Shown here: positions 54,308 through 62,698 of the stretch, in pieces | Layout of the letters: each line of letters opens with the position of its first letter | Numbering within the stretch: position 1 is the stretch's first letter | NCBI RefSeq assembly: GCF_026586625.1 | Contig: NZ_JAODIW010000008.1 | Location: 901,793-965,792, forward strand | Origin: Halobium salinum | Lineage (GTDB): Archaea > Halobacteriota > Halobacteria > Halobacteriales > Haloferacaceae | Direction: 5' to 3' | Length of the DNA: 64,000 nt | The notes under the pieces: model-generated | What the model saw: only the letters and a program-made list of their open reading frames with translations | What the model was told of the DNA's origin: nothing | The model's database searches: none | Made by a program: the position numbers and the translations under genes

Positions 54308-55600
54308 TCAGCCGAGCGCGACGACGGCCGTCCCGAGAATCTCGCCGTCGTCGTTTCGCTCGGTGACGAGGGAGGCGTACACGCTACCGCCGGCGACCGA
54401 GAGCCCGCGGAGTTCGTCGTCGTAGCCGAGTCGCCAGCGGGTCTCACCGGTCGCGAGGTCGAGGGCGTGCAGGAACCCCGCACGGCCGTCGGGGGCGTCC
54501 GCGTGGCGGTGGCTCCTGACGAGCAGGACCTCGTCGGCGCCGACCACCTCCCACGGGTGCCCCGACAGGTCGCGGCGCCACCGTCGCTCGCCGTCGGCCC
54601 CGACGCGGTAGACGAACCCGTCGTCGGCGCCGAAGTGGACGGCGTCGTCGGCGACGACGGGCGCGGTCGTCCACCCGTCCTCTGCACCCCGCTCGGCGCG
54701 GAAGCGCCAGCGTTCGTCCCCCGTCTCGGCGTCGAGTGCGACGATTCGGCCGGCGCCGAGGTCCGAGAGCGGAGCGTAGACGGTTCCGTCGACGACCGCG
54801 GGCGAGTGCCAGACGCGCATGGAGGGGTCGACGCGAGGCAGTTCCCACGCCGTCGCCCGCTCGCGGTCGGCGGTGGCGGGGTGGTCGTCTCCCGCTTCGT
54901 CGCCCTCGAACAGCGGTTCGCGGACGGGTGCGGAGAGGTCGACCGCCTTCACCGTGAACGCGGTCGCGACGTAGGCGCGGCCGTCGACGACCGCGGGGCC
55001 GGGGCGGGCGTCGTGTGCGGACGCCCACGTCGTCCGACCCGCGTCGTCGATGGCCGAGAGGTAGCCGCCGTGTTCCATGTGCACCCGGCCGTCCGCGACC
55101 GTCGGCTGGTAGTTGTTCGCCCCACGACAGGGCGTCGCCCGCCAGGACTCCGTCCCGTCGGTCAGGTCGAACCCGCGGACGCAGCGGGGACCGGCGTAGT
55201 AGACGCGCTCCGCGCCGAGGACCGGGGTGACGTAGTTCGAGACGAACTGCTCCCCCTCGGCGGCCCGCCAGGCGACCTCGCCGTCGGTGGTTCGGAGGGC
55301 GGTGACGCCCTCGTAGTCGACGACGACGAGTCGCGTCCCCCGGACCGTCGGGGTCATCGCCCAGCCGAGGTCGGTGCGCCATCGCTCCTCGGGCGCCGAC
55401 GTCGGCGGCGACGCGCCGGCGTTGTAACGGGTGTTCCGGGCGTCGTACCCGATTAGCGGCCAGTCGTCGGGACCGGGCGTCGCGTCCGCGACGGGGACCG
55501 GGTCGGGGTCGGGTTCGAGGAGGGTTCCGGCGCTACAGCCGGCGAGACCGGCGAGACCGCCGGCGCCGAGACCGGCGAGGAGGGCGCGTCTGGAGGGCAT
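54308..55600 (-). CDS. Tat-exported PQQ-repeat beta-propeller lipoprotein
   Basis: 430 residues. MPSRRALLAGLGAGGLAGLAGC joins a Tat Arg pair to a lipobox (Cys22). The mature part is a PQQ-type propeller with blades such as GVTALRTTDGEVAWRAAEG, GRIVALDAETGDERWRF and HALDLATGETRWRLGYD. No PQQ-dehydrogenase active-site residues are visible, so it is likely a binding or assembly scaffold at the membrane, similar to BamB-like proteins. It is on the same strand as nog1, which ends 43 bases upstream. Confidence 0.85.
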   Translation of the reverse strand: MPSRRALLAGLGAGGLAGLAGCSAGTLLEPDPDPVPVADATPGPDDWPLIGYDARNTRYNAGASPPTSAPEERWRTDLGWAMTPTVRGTRLVVVDYEGVTALRTTDGEVAWRAAEGEQFVSNYVTPVLGAERVYYAGPRCVRGFDLTDGTESWRATPCRGANNYQPTVADGRVHMEHGGYLSAIDDAGRTTWASAHDARPGPAVVDGRAYVATAFTVKAVDLSAPVREPLFEGDEAGDDHPATADRERATAWELPRVDPSMRVWHSPAVVDGTVYAPLSDLGAGRIVALDAETGDERWRFRAERGAEDGWTTAPVVADDAVHFGADDGFVYRVGADGERRWRRDLSGHPWEVVGADEVLLVRSHRHADAPDGRAGFLHALDLATGETRWRLGYDDELRGLSVAGGSVYASLVTERNDDGEILGTAVVALG

Positions 55601-55643
55601 CGTTCACCGGTCGGAACTGTCGGAGGAGTGTCTTTCGGTCCGC

Positions 55644-56687
55644 TCACTCCCGCCGCGACGGCGGGATGTCCGGTTCGTACCCCACTGCCAGGACGGCGCG
55701 CTCGAGCACGTCGTCGACGCCCTCGCCCTCGGTGACGCTCATGTAGGCGTCGGCCTCCACGTCGCGCGAGCGGTCGGCCTTGTTGCAGACGGTGATGACG
55801 GGCGCCTCGAACAGGCGCTCCACCTCGTCGCGGAGTTCGAGTTGGGAGTCGACCGGGTAGCCGCAGTCGCCGCTGGCGTCGACGACGAAGACGACGGCGT
55901 CGGCGAGGTGGGTGAGCGCGGAGACGGCCTGTCGCTCGATGGCGTTTCGGTCCTCCGCGGGGCGGTCGAGCAGGCCGGGCGTGTCGATTATCTGGTACCG
56001 GATGCGGTCGCGCTCGAAGTGGCCCAACTGGACGCCGCGGGTGGTGAAGGGGTAGGAGGCGATCTCGTTCGAGGCGCGGGTGACGCGGTTGACGAACGAG
56101 GACTTCCCGACGTTCGGGTAGCCGGCGACGACGATTGCGGGTTCGTCGGGGCGAATCTCCGGCAGGTCTCGGAGGGCGTCGCGGGCGGCACCCACTCTGA
56201 GTAAGTCGTCCTCGATTTCGTCGAGGATGTCCGCGAAGCGGGCGAACGCCTGCTTGCGGTGTTTCCTGGCGGTGTCCGCGTCCGTCTTGCGCATCTTCCC
56301 CTGGTACTCGGAGCGCAGTTCGCGAATCTGGTTGGAGGCCCACGAGAGTTCGCTGAGGCTCATCCGGAGGGCGTCGACGCCGCCCTCGTCGCGGAACGTC
56401 TCGCTCTCCATCTTCAGAATCGCGTCGGCCAGTTCGTAGTAGAACGGGTCGACGAGGTCCTCGCGTTCGTCGCGCGGGAGGAGCACGGTCTCGTCGTCGC
56501 TGCCGAAGTCCGGCCAGGCGGTGACGACGTTCTCCAGGTTGTCGGCGAGGATGTTGGCCGCGGTCCGCAGCATCGCCTCCTGGGCCTCGCGGCCCGATTT
56601 GGCGCGTCCCGTGCGCGAGGCCCGGGAGAACGCCTTGTCGACGAGTTCCTCCGACCGCGGCGTGGTCGGGAGGGATTCGAATATCAT
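55644..56687 (-). CDS. NOG1-family GTPase, large ribosomal subunit assembly
   Basis: 347 residues. The N-terminal helical domain (about 1-180) precedes the GTPase domain, with G1 GYPNVGKSS (189-197), G3 DTPGLLDR and G4 CNKADR. This is the archaeal form of eukaryotic Nog1, shorter than the yeast protein because the long C-terminal part is absent. Expected to act in late assembly of the large subunit. The upstream region (56688-57331) is the second structured intergenic repeat. Confidence 0.95.
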   Translation of the reverse strand: MIFESLPTTPRSEELVDKAFSRASRTGRAKSGREAQEAMLRTAANILADNLENVVTAWPDFGSDDETVLLPRDEREDLVDPFYYELADAILKMESETFRDEGGVDALRMSLSELSWASNQIRELRSEYQGKMRKTDADTARKHRKQAFARFADILDEIEDDLLRVGAARDALRDLPEIRPDEPAIVVAGYPNVGKSSFVNRVTRASNEIASYPFTTRGVQLGHFERDRIRYQIIDTPGLLDRPAEDRNAIERQAVSALTHLADAVVFVVDASGDCGYPVDSQLELRDEVERLFEAPVITVCNKADRSRDVEADAYMSVTEGEGVDDVLERAVLAVGYEPDIPPSRRE

Positions 56688-56915
56688 GGTCGGTTGTTCG
56701 AGTCGTAGACGGTGTGGCCGGTTAAGTGGCGTCCTTTGCTGCTATCCGTGTGTGGCGTCGTCACGAGAGGACGGTTTGGGGTGAAGAAGGCCCACGAAAG
56801 CCCCCGTCCGCTCGGGTCGCGCGGCTCGCTATGCTCCTCGCTTCGCTGCGGTGCTTGCTTCCCCGAGCACCGGGAGAGCGAGGTTCTCCCGAGCTCACGG
56901 GCGCCCCGCGCGAAT

Positions 56916-57202
56916 CCACCGCGGGCGGAGCCGCGGTGGCGTGCGCCGACGTGACCTGCGTGTCGCGTCGCATTCGCGCGAGGGATGAGTGAACGAATCG
57001 GCTGGGGAGGACGAGGCGCGGTGCGGGGAGTCCTGGCGGTCTGCAGAAAGCTCCGCTTTCTGCGATGTCACTGAGCTTCGCTCAGTGAGCAACTTGCAAA
57101 GGGCGAGTGCTCTCGGCGTCGCCCGCGACGTAAGCACCGCAGGCGAGCGTGGCGAGCCGAGAAACACAGCGAGCGAGCGGCGTCGAGAGCGCGAGGGCTT
57201 TG
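56916..57202. repeat. Structured intergenic repeat, family 2 long copy, with three hairpins
   Basis: In the 644-base gap between nog1 and the XTP pyrophosphatase. A 9-pair hairpin (56916-56924 with 56931-56939) precedes the 24-base word shared with 26335-26358. Two further 9-pair hairpins follow (57043-57051/57055-57063 and 57068-57076/57080-57088). The block CAAAGGGCGAG (from 57097) and AGAGCGCGAGGGCTTTGCTG (from 57186) are as in the short copy, but a 78-base arm (57108-57185) is inserted. It is closed by GCTCTCGGCG with CGTCGAGAGC. Bases 56688-56915 and 57203-57331 show only short inverted repeats. Confidence 0.65.
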
Positions 57203-57331
57203 CTGGGCCACCCTCGCTTCGACCGCTCGAGACGGACCGACAGTTCGGAACACGACGACGAATCGAACCCACGCCAGGAAATCCGACGCCTCTTTCCACC
57301 AGTCACCCGCACACACGGGTAAGACCAACCC

Positions 57332-57979
57332 ATGTCTACGCTCCACTACGTCACGACGAACCCCGGCAAGGTCCGTGAGGCCGAGGAGTACCTCGGCGCC
57401 GACGCCGTCACCCAGTTCGACTTCGACTACACCGAGATTCAGGCCGACGAACTCGGACCCATCGCGGCCCACGGCGCCCGCGAGGCCTACCGCGAGGTGG
57501 GCGAACCCGTCCTCGTCGACGACGCCGGCCTGTTCGTCGAGGCCCTCGGCGGCTTCCCCGGCCCGTACTCCTCGTACGTTGAGGACACCGTCGGCGTCGA
57601 CCGCGTCTGGAACCTCGCGAGCGACGAGGAGGAGCGCCGGGCGTACTTCCGGTGCACCCTCGCGTACTGCGACGGCGCCGAGTTCGACGCCAGCCCGGAC
57701 CCCATCGACCGCGACGACCGGGTCGCCGCCGCCGCGGCCGGAGTCGAGGAGGACGAACCCGCCGACGACGCCGAACCGGGCACGCTCCCCGTCAAGCTGT
57801 TCGAGGGCGCCGTGCCGGGCACGATGGTCGCCCCGCGCGGCGACGGCGGCTTCGGCTACGACCCCATCTTCGAACACGACGGGACCACGCTCGCGGAGAT
57901 GGACACCGAACGGAAGAACGCCATCTCCCACCGCGGGCGGGCGTTGGAGAAATTTGGGGAGTGGTTTGCCGAGCGCTAG
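57332..57979 (+). CDS. XTP/dITP pyrophosphatase (HAM1/RdgB family)
   Basis: 215 residues. Removes non-canonical purine nucleotides (XTP, ITP, dITP) from the pool. HYVTTNPGKVREAEEYL at the start, LVDDAGLFVEALGGFPGPYSS and GGFGYDPIF in the second half are the family motifs. The acidic insert at about 120-150 is haloarchaeal. It ends within a 33-base sequence that is repeated just downstream. The start is given by the family N-terminus. Confidence 0.95.
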   Translation: MSTLHYVTTNPGKVREAEEYLGADAVTQFDFDYTEIQADELGPIAAHGAREAYREVGEPVLVDDAGLFVEALGGFPGPYSSYVEDTVGVDRVWNLASDEEERRAYFRCTLAYCDGAEFDASPDPIDRDDRVAAAAAGVEEDEPADDAEPGTLPVKLFEGAVPGTMVAPRGDGGFGYDPIFEHDGTTLAEMDTERKNAISHRGRALEKFGEWFAER

Positions 57980-58089
57980 CGAGGCAAACCGGACGAGTCG
58001 CAGCCCGCACAGTCGAGCGTAGCGAGACGAGCAGGACCGTCTCGGCGTGGTACCAGGAGCGCTAGCGAAGCGAACGAGACGAGTCGCAG
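57971..58089. repeat. 33-base direct repeat over the stop of the XTP pyrophosphatase gene
   Basis: Bases 57971-58003 and 58057-58089 agree at 29 of 33 positions, both beginning GAGCGCTAGCGA and ending ACGAGTCGCAG. The first copy contains the last codons and the stop; a shorter, weaker third match lies at 58015-58034. GTTTGCC/GGCAAAC brackets the first copy as a hairpin. Confidence 0.6.
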
Positions 58090-58141
58090 GGGATTCAGTC
58101 GAGGAACCGGCGCTTAAGTCCTCAGCCGCCCTCGACGACGC

Positions 58142-58936
58142 ATGACTACGTCCGACGACACCCCCGGCACCGCCCTCGTCACCGGTGGCTCGGGGGGCAT
58201 CGGCTACGAACTCGCCCGCCTGCTCGCCGCCGACGGCCACGACCTCGTCCTCGTCGCTCGCGGCGAGGACCGCCTCCGCGAAGTCGCCGAGGGGCTGGCG
58301 GGCGAGTTCGGCGTCGCCGTCACGGCGCTCGTGAAGGACCTCGCCGACCCCGACGCGCCCGGGGAGATTCAGGCCGCGCTGGACGAGCGAGGAATCGAGG
58401 TCGACGTGCTCGTCAACAACGCCGGCTTCGGCAGCTACGGCCGGTTCGTCGACCTCGACCGCGACACCGAACTCGACGAGGTGCAGGTGAACGTCGCCGC
58501 CGTCACCGACCTCACCGCCCGATACCTCCCTCGGATGGTCGAGCGTGGACGGGGCCGCGTGCTCAACGTCGCCTCCACCGCGGCGTTCCAGCCGGGGCCG
58601 CTGATGGCGACCTACTACGCGACGAAGGCGTACGTCCTCTCGTTCTCGGAGGCGCTGGCCGAGGAGACCGAGGGGACCGGCGTCACCGTCACCGCGCTCT
58701 GCCCCGGGCCGACGGCGACCGGGTTCCAGGAGCGCGCCGACATGGAGGAGTCCCGACTGCTCGCCTTCGGCACGGCCGACGCCGCGTCGGTGGCGGAACG
58801 CGGCTACCGGGGGATGCAGCGCGGCGAGGCCGTCGTCGTTCCGGGACTGCAGAACAGGCTGCTCGTCCTCGCCACCCGACTCGCGCCGCGGTCGACCGTC
58901 CGCTCGGTCGTCGAGTGGATGCAGCGCCGGCGCTGA
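58142..58936 (+). CDS. Short-chain dehydrogenase/reductase
   Basis: 264 residues. NAD(P)-binding TGGSGGIG (14-21), NNAG (92-95), Ser145 and the Tyr-x3-Lys pair (Tyr158, Lys162) are complete, so it is an active classical SDR. The end (LVLATRLAPRSTVRSVVEWMQRRR) is the membrane-surface helix seen in the branch that includes some fatty-acyl and ketoacyl reductases. The substrate is unknown. Confidence 0.92.
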   Translation: MTTSDDTPGTALVTGGSGGIGYELARLLAADGHDLVLVARGEDRLREVAEGLAGEFGVAVTALVKDLADPDAPGEIQAALDERGIEVDVLVNNAGFGSYGRFVDLDRDTELDEVQVNVAAVTDLTARYLPRMVERGRGRVLNVASTAAFQPGPLMATYYATKAYVLSFSEALAEETEGTGVTVTALCPGPTATGFQERADMEESRLLAFGTADAASVAERGYRGMQRGEAVVVPGLQNRLLVLATRLAPRSTVRSVVEWMQRRR

Positions 58937-58961
58937 GCAGGTCGCCGGGGCCGGCGGCCGC

Positions 58962-59600
58962 TCACGCCCGCGGGTCGCGGTCCGGTCCCGGATACTCCTC
59001 GTCTCCCCCCTCGTCGACGACCGTCGGATACAGCTTCGCCCCGTCGAACAGCGTCGCGAACGCCCTCGGGTGGCGGACGCTCATCTCGACGCGCTTCTTG
59101 AGTTTCGCGCCCGCCTGTGCCGTCTGGAGGCGCGGGTCCAGCGTCAGCAGGTGCATCGCGCCGCCGCGGTAGGCCGACCCCAGCGCCGGATGGTCGCCCG
59201 CGGGGTGGGACGCCGGTTCGCGCCACGCCTCGACCCGCTCGCGCCAGTCGGCGGCGAGGGCGTCGTCGGCAACCGCTCCGAGGACGGCCTCGGCGTCGTC
59301 GAGCAGTGCGTCGCTGGCGACGAGCGTCGTCCACGAGTGCTCGCGGAGCGCGTCGAGTGCCCGCCGGGCGTCGCCGCCGACGAGCAGGTCCGCGACGAGC
59401 ACGTCGGCGTCGGCGACGACGCGGGCCGGGGTGGGGTCGGGTGGCTCCGACGGCCCCGGCGTCGCCCCCTCGCCGTCGTCGCCCCCCGCCCGGTCCGCGT
59501 GGTCGCGCTCCCGTCGTCGTTCCAGCGCCGCACGGACGGCCGCCTCGTCGGCGTCGAAGGCGGCGGCCCGCCCGAACAAGTCCGCCCACGTCTCGGTCAT
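58962..59600 (-). CDS. PIN-like haloarchaeal protein
   Basis: 212 residues. A PIN-type order is visible from about residue 58: RVVADADVLVADLLVGG, TTLVASDALLDDAEAVLG and a late GDHPALGSAYRGGAMHLLTLDPRLQ. The acidic residues could form the PIN metal site, but they are fewer than in a classical PIN nuclease. From memory this resembles a family of single haloarchaeal proteins (DUF7384-type). No antitoxin is next to it, so it is not clearly a toxin. The N-terminal 55 residues are charged and partly disordered. Confidence 0.6.
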   Translation of the reverse strand: MTETWADLFGRAAAFDADEAAVRAALERRRERDHADRAGGDDGEGATPGPSEPPDPTPARVVADADVLVADLLVGGDARRALDALREHSWTTLVASDALLDDAEAVLGAVADDALAADWRERVEAWREPASHPAGDHPALGSAYRGGAMHLLTLDPRLQTAQAGAKLKKRVEMSVRHPRAFATLFDGAKLYPTVVDEGGDEEYPGPDRDPRA

Positions 59601-59658
59601 ACCTCGAACTGGGGGCCGGCGACACAAGACACTTGACGGTTCGGAAAGCGCGGGGAGT

Positions 59659-60126
59659 ATGCGACGCCGTCTCCTCCTCGTCGCCGTCGGTGGGGTGGTC
59701 GGAAGCGCCGGCTGTCTCGGGGCGAGAGGGTCGGGGTCACTCGGGGACGGGGACCGAGCGACCACCGAGAACACTCAGAGCACCCAGAGCACCCAGAGCA
59801 CCGCAACCGCCGAACGGTCGACCACCGTGGCGCCGTACGGGCGCCTCTCGCTGACCAGCGTCGCGCCCGACTCGCTCCCCGTCAGGTGTCGGCTGTTCCA
59901 CGACGAGACCGACGACCTGCTGGCGACGTACGGTCCGCCGTTCGAGTCGGGGGACGAGGTGACTTTCGCCGACGCGTTCCCGGCTCGGGGGGACGCCCGA
60001 CTGGTGGTCGAGAACGTCGAGTACGGGGACGTGCTGTTCGACCGGACAATCGGCGACTACGCGTCCTACGACCTCCGACTCCACGCCGGGACGCGACTCG
60101 AAGTCGCGGGCGTCGAGATGGCCTGA
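59659..60126 (+). CDS. Predicted lipoprotein with Thr-Gln-Ser repeat linker
   Basis: 155 residues. Signal and lipobox (GSAGC, Cys19) are followed by a linker containing three units of Thr-Gln-Ser (a 9-base DNA repeat, CACCCAGAG) and then a small beta domain (SLTSVAPDSLPVRCRLFHDET, ARLVVENVEYGDVLFDRT). It is anchored outside the cell. No family is recognised. It is convergent with the MFS gene. Confidence 0.65.
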   Translation: MRRRLLLVAVGGVVGSAGCLGARGSGSLGDGDRATTENTQSTQSTQSTATAERSTTVAPYGRLSLTSVAPDSLPVRCRLFHDETDDLLATYGPPFESGDEVTFADAFPARGDARLVVENVEYGDVLFDRTIGDYASYDLRLHAGTRLEVAGVEMA

Positions 60127-60139
60127 GCGACCCTCCGCC

Positions 60140-61435
60140 CTACCGTCCCCGCGCCGGCAGGAACAGGTACAGCCCCGCCGCGACGACCGACAGCGCCGCC
60201 AACACGAGGAAGGCGAGCGCGAACAGCCCGCGGTCGGCGAACACGCCGACGAACACCGACCCCGTCGCGCCGAGGACGAAGAAGACCGTTCTGAGGAGCC
60301 CCCACGCCGGCCCCTGCACGTCGCGGGGAAGGACGGCGATGAGATACGAGTTGCTCACGGCGTTGATGCCGAGTCGGACGCCGAGCAGGAGCGTGATGGC
60401 GGTGAGGGGGAGCAGCCCCGAGACGTACGGCAGCGCCGCGAGCGGCGCCGTTCCGAGCAGCGTCGACGCGAGCAAGACCGGCCGGTCGCCGTAGCGGTCC
60501 GCGAGCGACCCGCCCGCCGACTGCGCGACGGCGCCGGAGAGAAAGAGCAGGGCGAACAGCCCCGAGGCGGTCTCCTGTGAGAGCCCCTTGACCTCGATGA
60601 GGTAGGTGGGAAGAAACGCCGTGAGCCCCTGCATCACGAAGAGGAGGAGGGTGATGGCGGGGACGCCGACGAGCACCGACCGCCGCGAGAGCGCCCGCCG
60701 GAGGTCGGCGACGGCGGGGAGCGTCGAGCCGCCGTCGGTGTCGGGGCTCCGCTCGCGCGCGGGCACCAGTCGCCACGTCCCGACGGCGACGACCAGGAAG
60801 AACGGGGCCGTCGCGGCGACGGTGACGCGCCAGCCGAGGTCGTCGACGAGCAGTCCCGCGAGAAAGGGGAGCGCCGCCGACCCGACGCTCCCCGCGGCGA
60901 GCACGACGCCGATGGCGGCGCCGTCGTTGGGGGCGAACGTGCGCGAGAGGAGCGTCCCCCGGGGCGGGCCGAACAGTCCGGTGCCGAGCCCGAACAGCGC
61001 GACGCCGACGAGGAAGACGAGGAAGGTCGGCGCGAGACCGATGGCGACGAGGCTCGCGCCCGCGGCGGCGAGGCTCACGGCGAGTAGCGCGCGCTCCCCG
61101 ACCCGCCCCACCGCGGAGCCGGCCGGGAACTGCATGAGGGCGTAGGCGACCCAGATGACCGTCACCGCGAAGCCGGCGGCGGCGTTGCCGAGGCCGAACC
61201 CGGCCTTTATCTGGGGGAGCAGCGCGGGGACGAGATAGCGCAGGCCGAGGACGAGAAACCAGCCGAGTCCGACGAGGAGGATGGTCGGGCCCCGACCGTC
61301 GCCCCGGAACACGTCGAGGACGCCGGGGCCGGTGGCGGTAGGGGTGGCGGTACCGGTTTCGGCGTCGAAGCCGGGGTCCTCACCCGGTTCGCCATCGGCG
61401 CCGGCACCCTGACCGCGGTCGGGTCGGTCTGTCAC
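60140..61435 (-). CDS. MFS transporter
   Basis: 431 residues. After a 40-residue polar N-terminus there are 12 membrane helices. The A-motif-like loop (GRVGERALL) after helix 2 and the matching SLADRYGDRPVLL in the second half mark the major facilitator superfamily. The substrate cannot be told. GTG start at the chosen position; the first Met alternatives lie inside helix 1. It lies downstream of the MOT1 gene on the same strand (89 bases). Confidence 0.85.
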   Translation of the reverse strand: MTDRPDRGQGAGADGEPGEDPGFDAETGTATPTATGPGVLDVFRGDGRGPTILLVGLGWFLVLGLRYLVPALLPQIKAGFGLGNAAAGFAVTVIWVAYALMQFPAGSAVGRVGERALLAVSLAAAGASLVAIGLAPTFLVFLVGVALFGLGTGLFGPPRGTLLSRTFAPNDGAAIGVVLAAGSVGSAALPFLAGLLVDDLGWRVTVAATAPFFLVVAVGTWRLVPARERSPDTDGGSTLPAVADLRRALSRRSVLVGVPAITLLLFVMQGLTAFLPTYLIEVKGLSQETASGLFALLFLSGAVAQSAGGSLADRYGDRPVLLASTLLGTAPLAALPYVSGLLPLTAITLLLGVRLGINAVSNSYLIAVLPRDVQGPAWGLLRTVFFVLGATGSVFVGVFADRGLFALAFLVLAALSVVAAGLYLFLPARGR

Positions 61436-61516
61436 GTGGTCCGACTCCGAGTCGGCGGCGCAAGAAACTGCTGGAGGCGGTCACCGACGGCCGAGCGCGT
61501 CGGCGGTCGCCGGCCG

Positions 61517-61557
61517 GCCACGCGTCAGTACGAGCCACGCGTCAGTACGAGCCACGC
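61517..61557. repeat. 17-base tandem duplication at the 3' end of the MOT1 gene
   Basis: Positions 61517-61557 repeat with a period of exactly 17 bases (2.4 copies; the unit on the plus strand includes CACGCGTCAGTACGAGC). The MOT1 stop codon is inside it. Removing one unit would restore a longer C-terminus of 11 other residues. Confidence 0.8.
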
Positions 61558-62613
61558 AGCCAGCCCGAGGACGAACGCCGCGCCGACGTTCCACAGGAGT
61601 CCGACGACGCCGACGACGAGCGTGAGAAGCGGCATCCCCGTCTCGCGGGCGCTCAGAACTAGTTGGACGGCGACGAGGAGGAGCAACACGCCGAGCACCG
61701 CCATCGGAAAGGCGGCCACGAGGCCGACGGCGAGCGCGGCGCCGACGTACAGCGCCCCCAGCACGAGGTTCGCCCCGCCCGTCCGGGCGCCGAAGGCGTA
61801 CTTGCCGGCGAGACCGCCGCTGCCGTGACACATCGGCAGGCCCCCGAGCGGGACCGCGACGAGACACGTTGCACCCATCGACGAGGCGAGGTCGTCCGCG
61901 GCCACGTCGGCGTCGAACAGGTCCGAACAGAGGAGGGAGGTCGCCACCGCGGCGTTGCCGACGGTCATCGCGAGTTGGGCGGCGGCACCCTCGACCGCGC
62001 CGGTCGAGAGCCGGGGGAGGCCAGCGGGGAACGGGCGGAGGGCCGGAAGCGTCGGCGTCGGAACGCCGGTCGCGGCGAGGGCGAGGACCCCACCGGCGCC
62101 GAGGACGACCAGCGCGGCGGCGCGGCGGTGGCCGGCGACGGCGACGACGGTGACGAGGCAGGCGGCGGCGAGCGCGAGCGCCGGGTCGGCGACGCCCAGG
62201 TCGAACCCGGCGCGGGCGAGCAGGAGTGCGACGGCCAACTGCACCCCCCGAACCACCGGCTCGCCGACGTAGCGCTCCAGCCGCGCGAGCGCGCCGGTCC
62301 GGCCGGCGACGAGGAGGGCGGCGCCGGCGAGGAGGCCGGCGGCGGCGAGTTCGGCGTAGGAGATGGTGCCGGCGATGGCGAGACCGGCGAGCGCCTTCAT
62401 CGGCTCGACCGAGAGCGGGAGGCCGTAGACCACGCCCCAGACGACCTGGAAGGCGCCGAACAGGAGGAGGACGTGCGGCAGCGAGGCGGACGTGAGGGCA
62501 CCGAGGGCGACGACGACCGGGAGGACCGTAACCGAATCCCCCAACGCGCCGGTGAGCTCACCGCTCGTCACGGTGAGCGAACGACCGTCGCGTGGTTCGG
62601 TCGAGAGCGCCAC
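61525..62613 (-). CDS. MOT1-type molybdate (or sulfate) transporter
   Basis: 362 residues, about ten membrane helices. The motifs SGELTGALGDSVTVLPVVVAL at the start and LPMCHGSGGLAGKYAFGARTGGANL near residue 255 are those of the MOT1/SulP-related molybdate transporter family. Imports molybdate at low concentration. It follows wtpC by 85 bases on the same strand, giving two molybdate systems in one cluster. The last two residues (SY) come from the tandem duplication described separately. Start GTG. Confidence 0.88.
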   Translation of the reverse strand: MALSTEPRDGRSLTVTSGELTGALGDSVTVLPVVVALGALTSASLPHVLLLFGAFQVVWGVVYGLPLSVEPMKALAGLAIAGTISYAELAAAGLLAGAALLVAGRTGALARLERYVGEPVVRGVQLAVALLLARAGFDLGVADPALALAAACLVTVVAVAGHRRAAALVVLGAGGVLALAATGVPTPTLPALRPFPAGLPRLSTGAVEGAAAQLAMTVGNAAVATSLLCSDLFDADVAADDLASSMGATCLVAVPLGGLPMCHGSGGLAGKYAFGARTGGANLVLGALYVGAALAVGLVAAFPMAVLGVLLLLVAVQLVLSARETGMPLLTLVVGVVGLLWNVGAAFVLGLAAWLVLTRGSY

Positions 62614-62698
62614 CGTACACCGATATCATCGACTCGGGGATGAATCTTGTCAGAAAAGACGACCGGCCACGGAGCAGCGCCGACGTAACCGTCCGAAG

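Noticed and set aside
58962-59600. VapC-like toxin
   Set aside because: PIN-like order is visible, but the size is larger than VapC and there is no antitoxin gene next to it.
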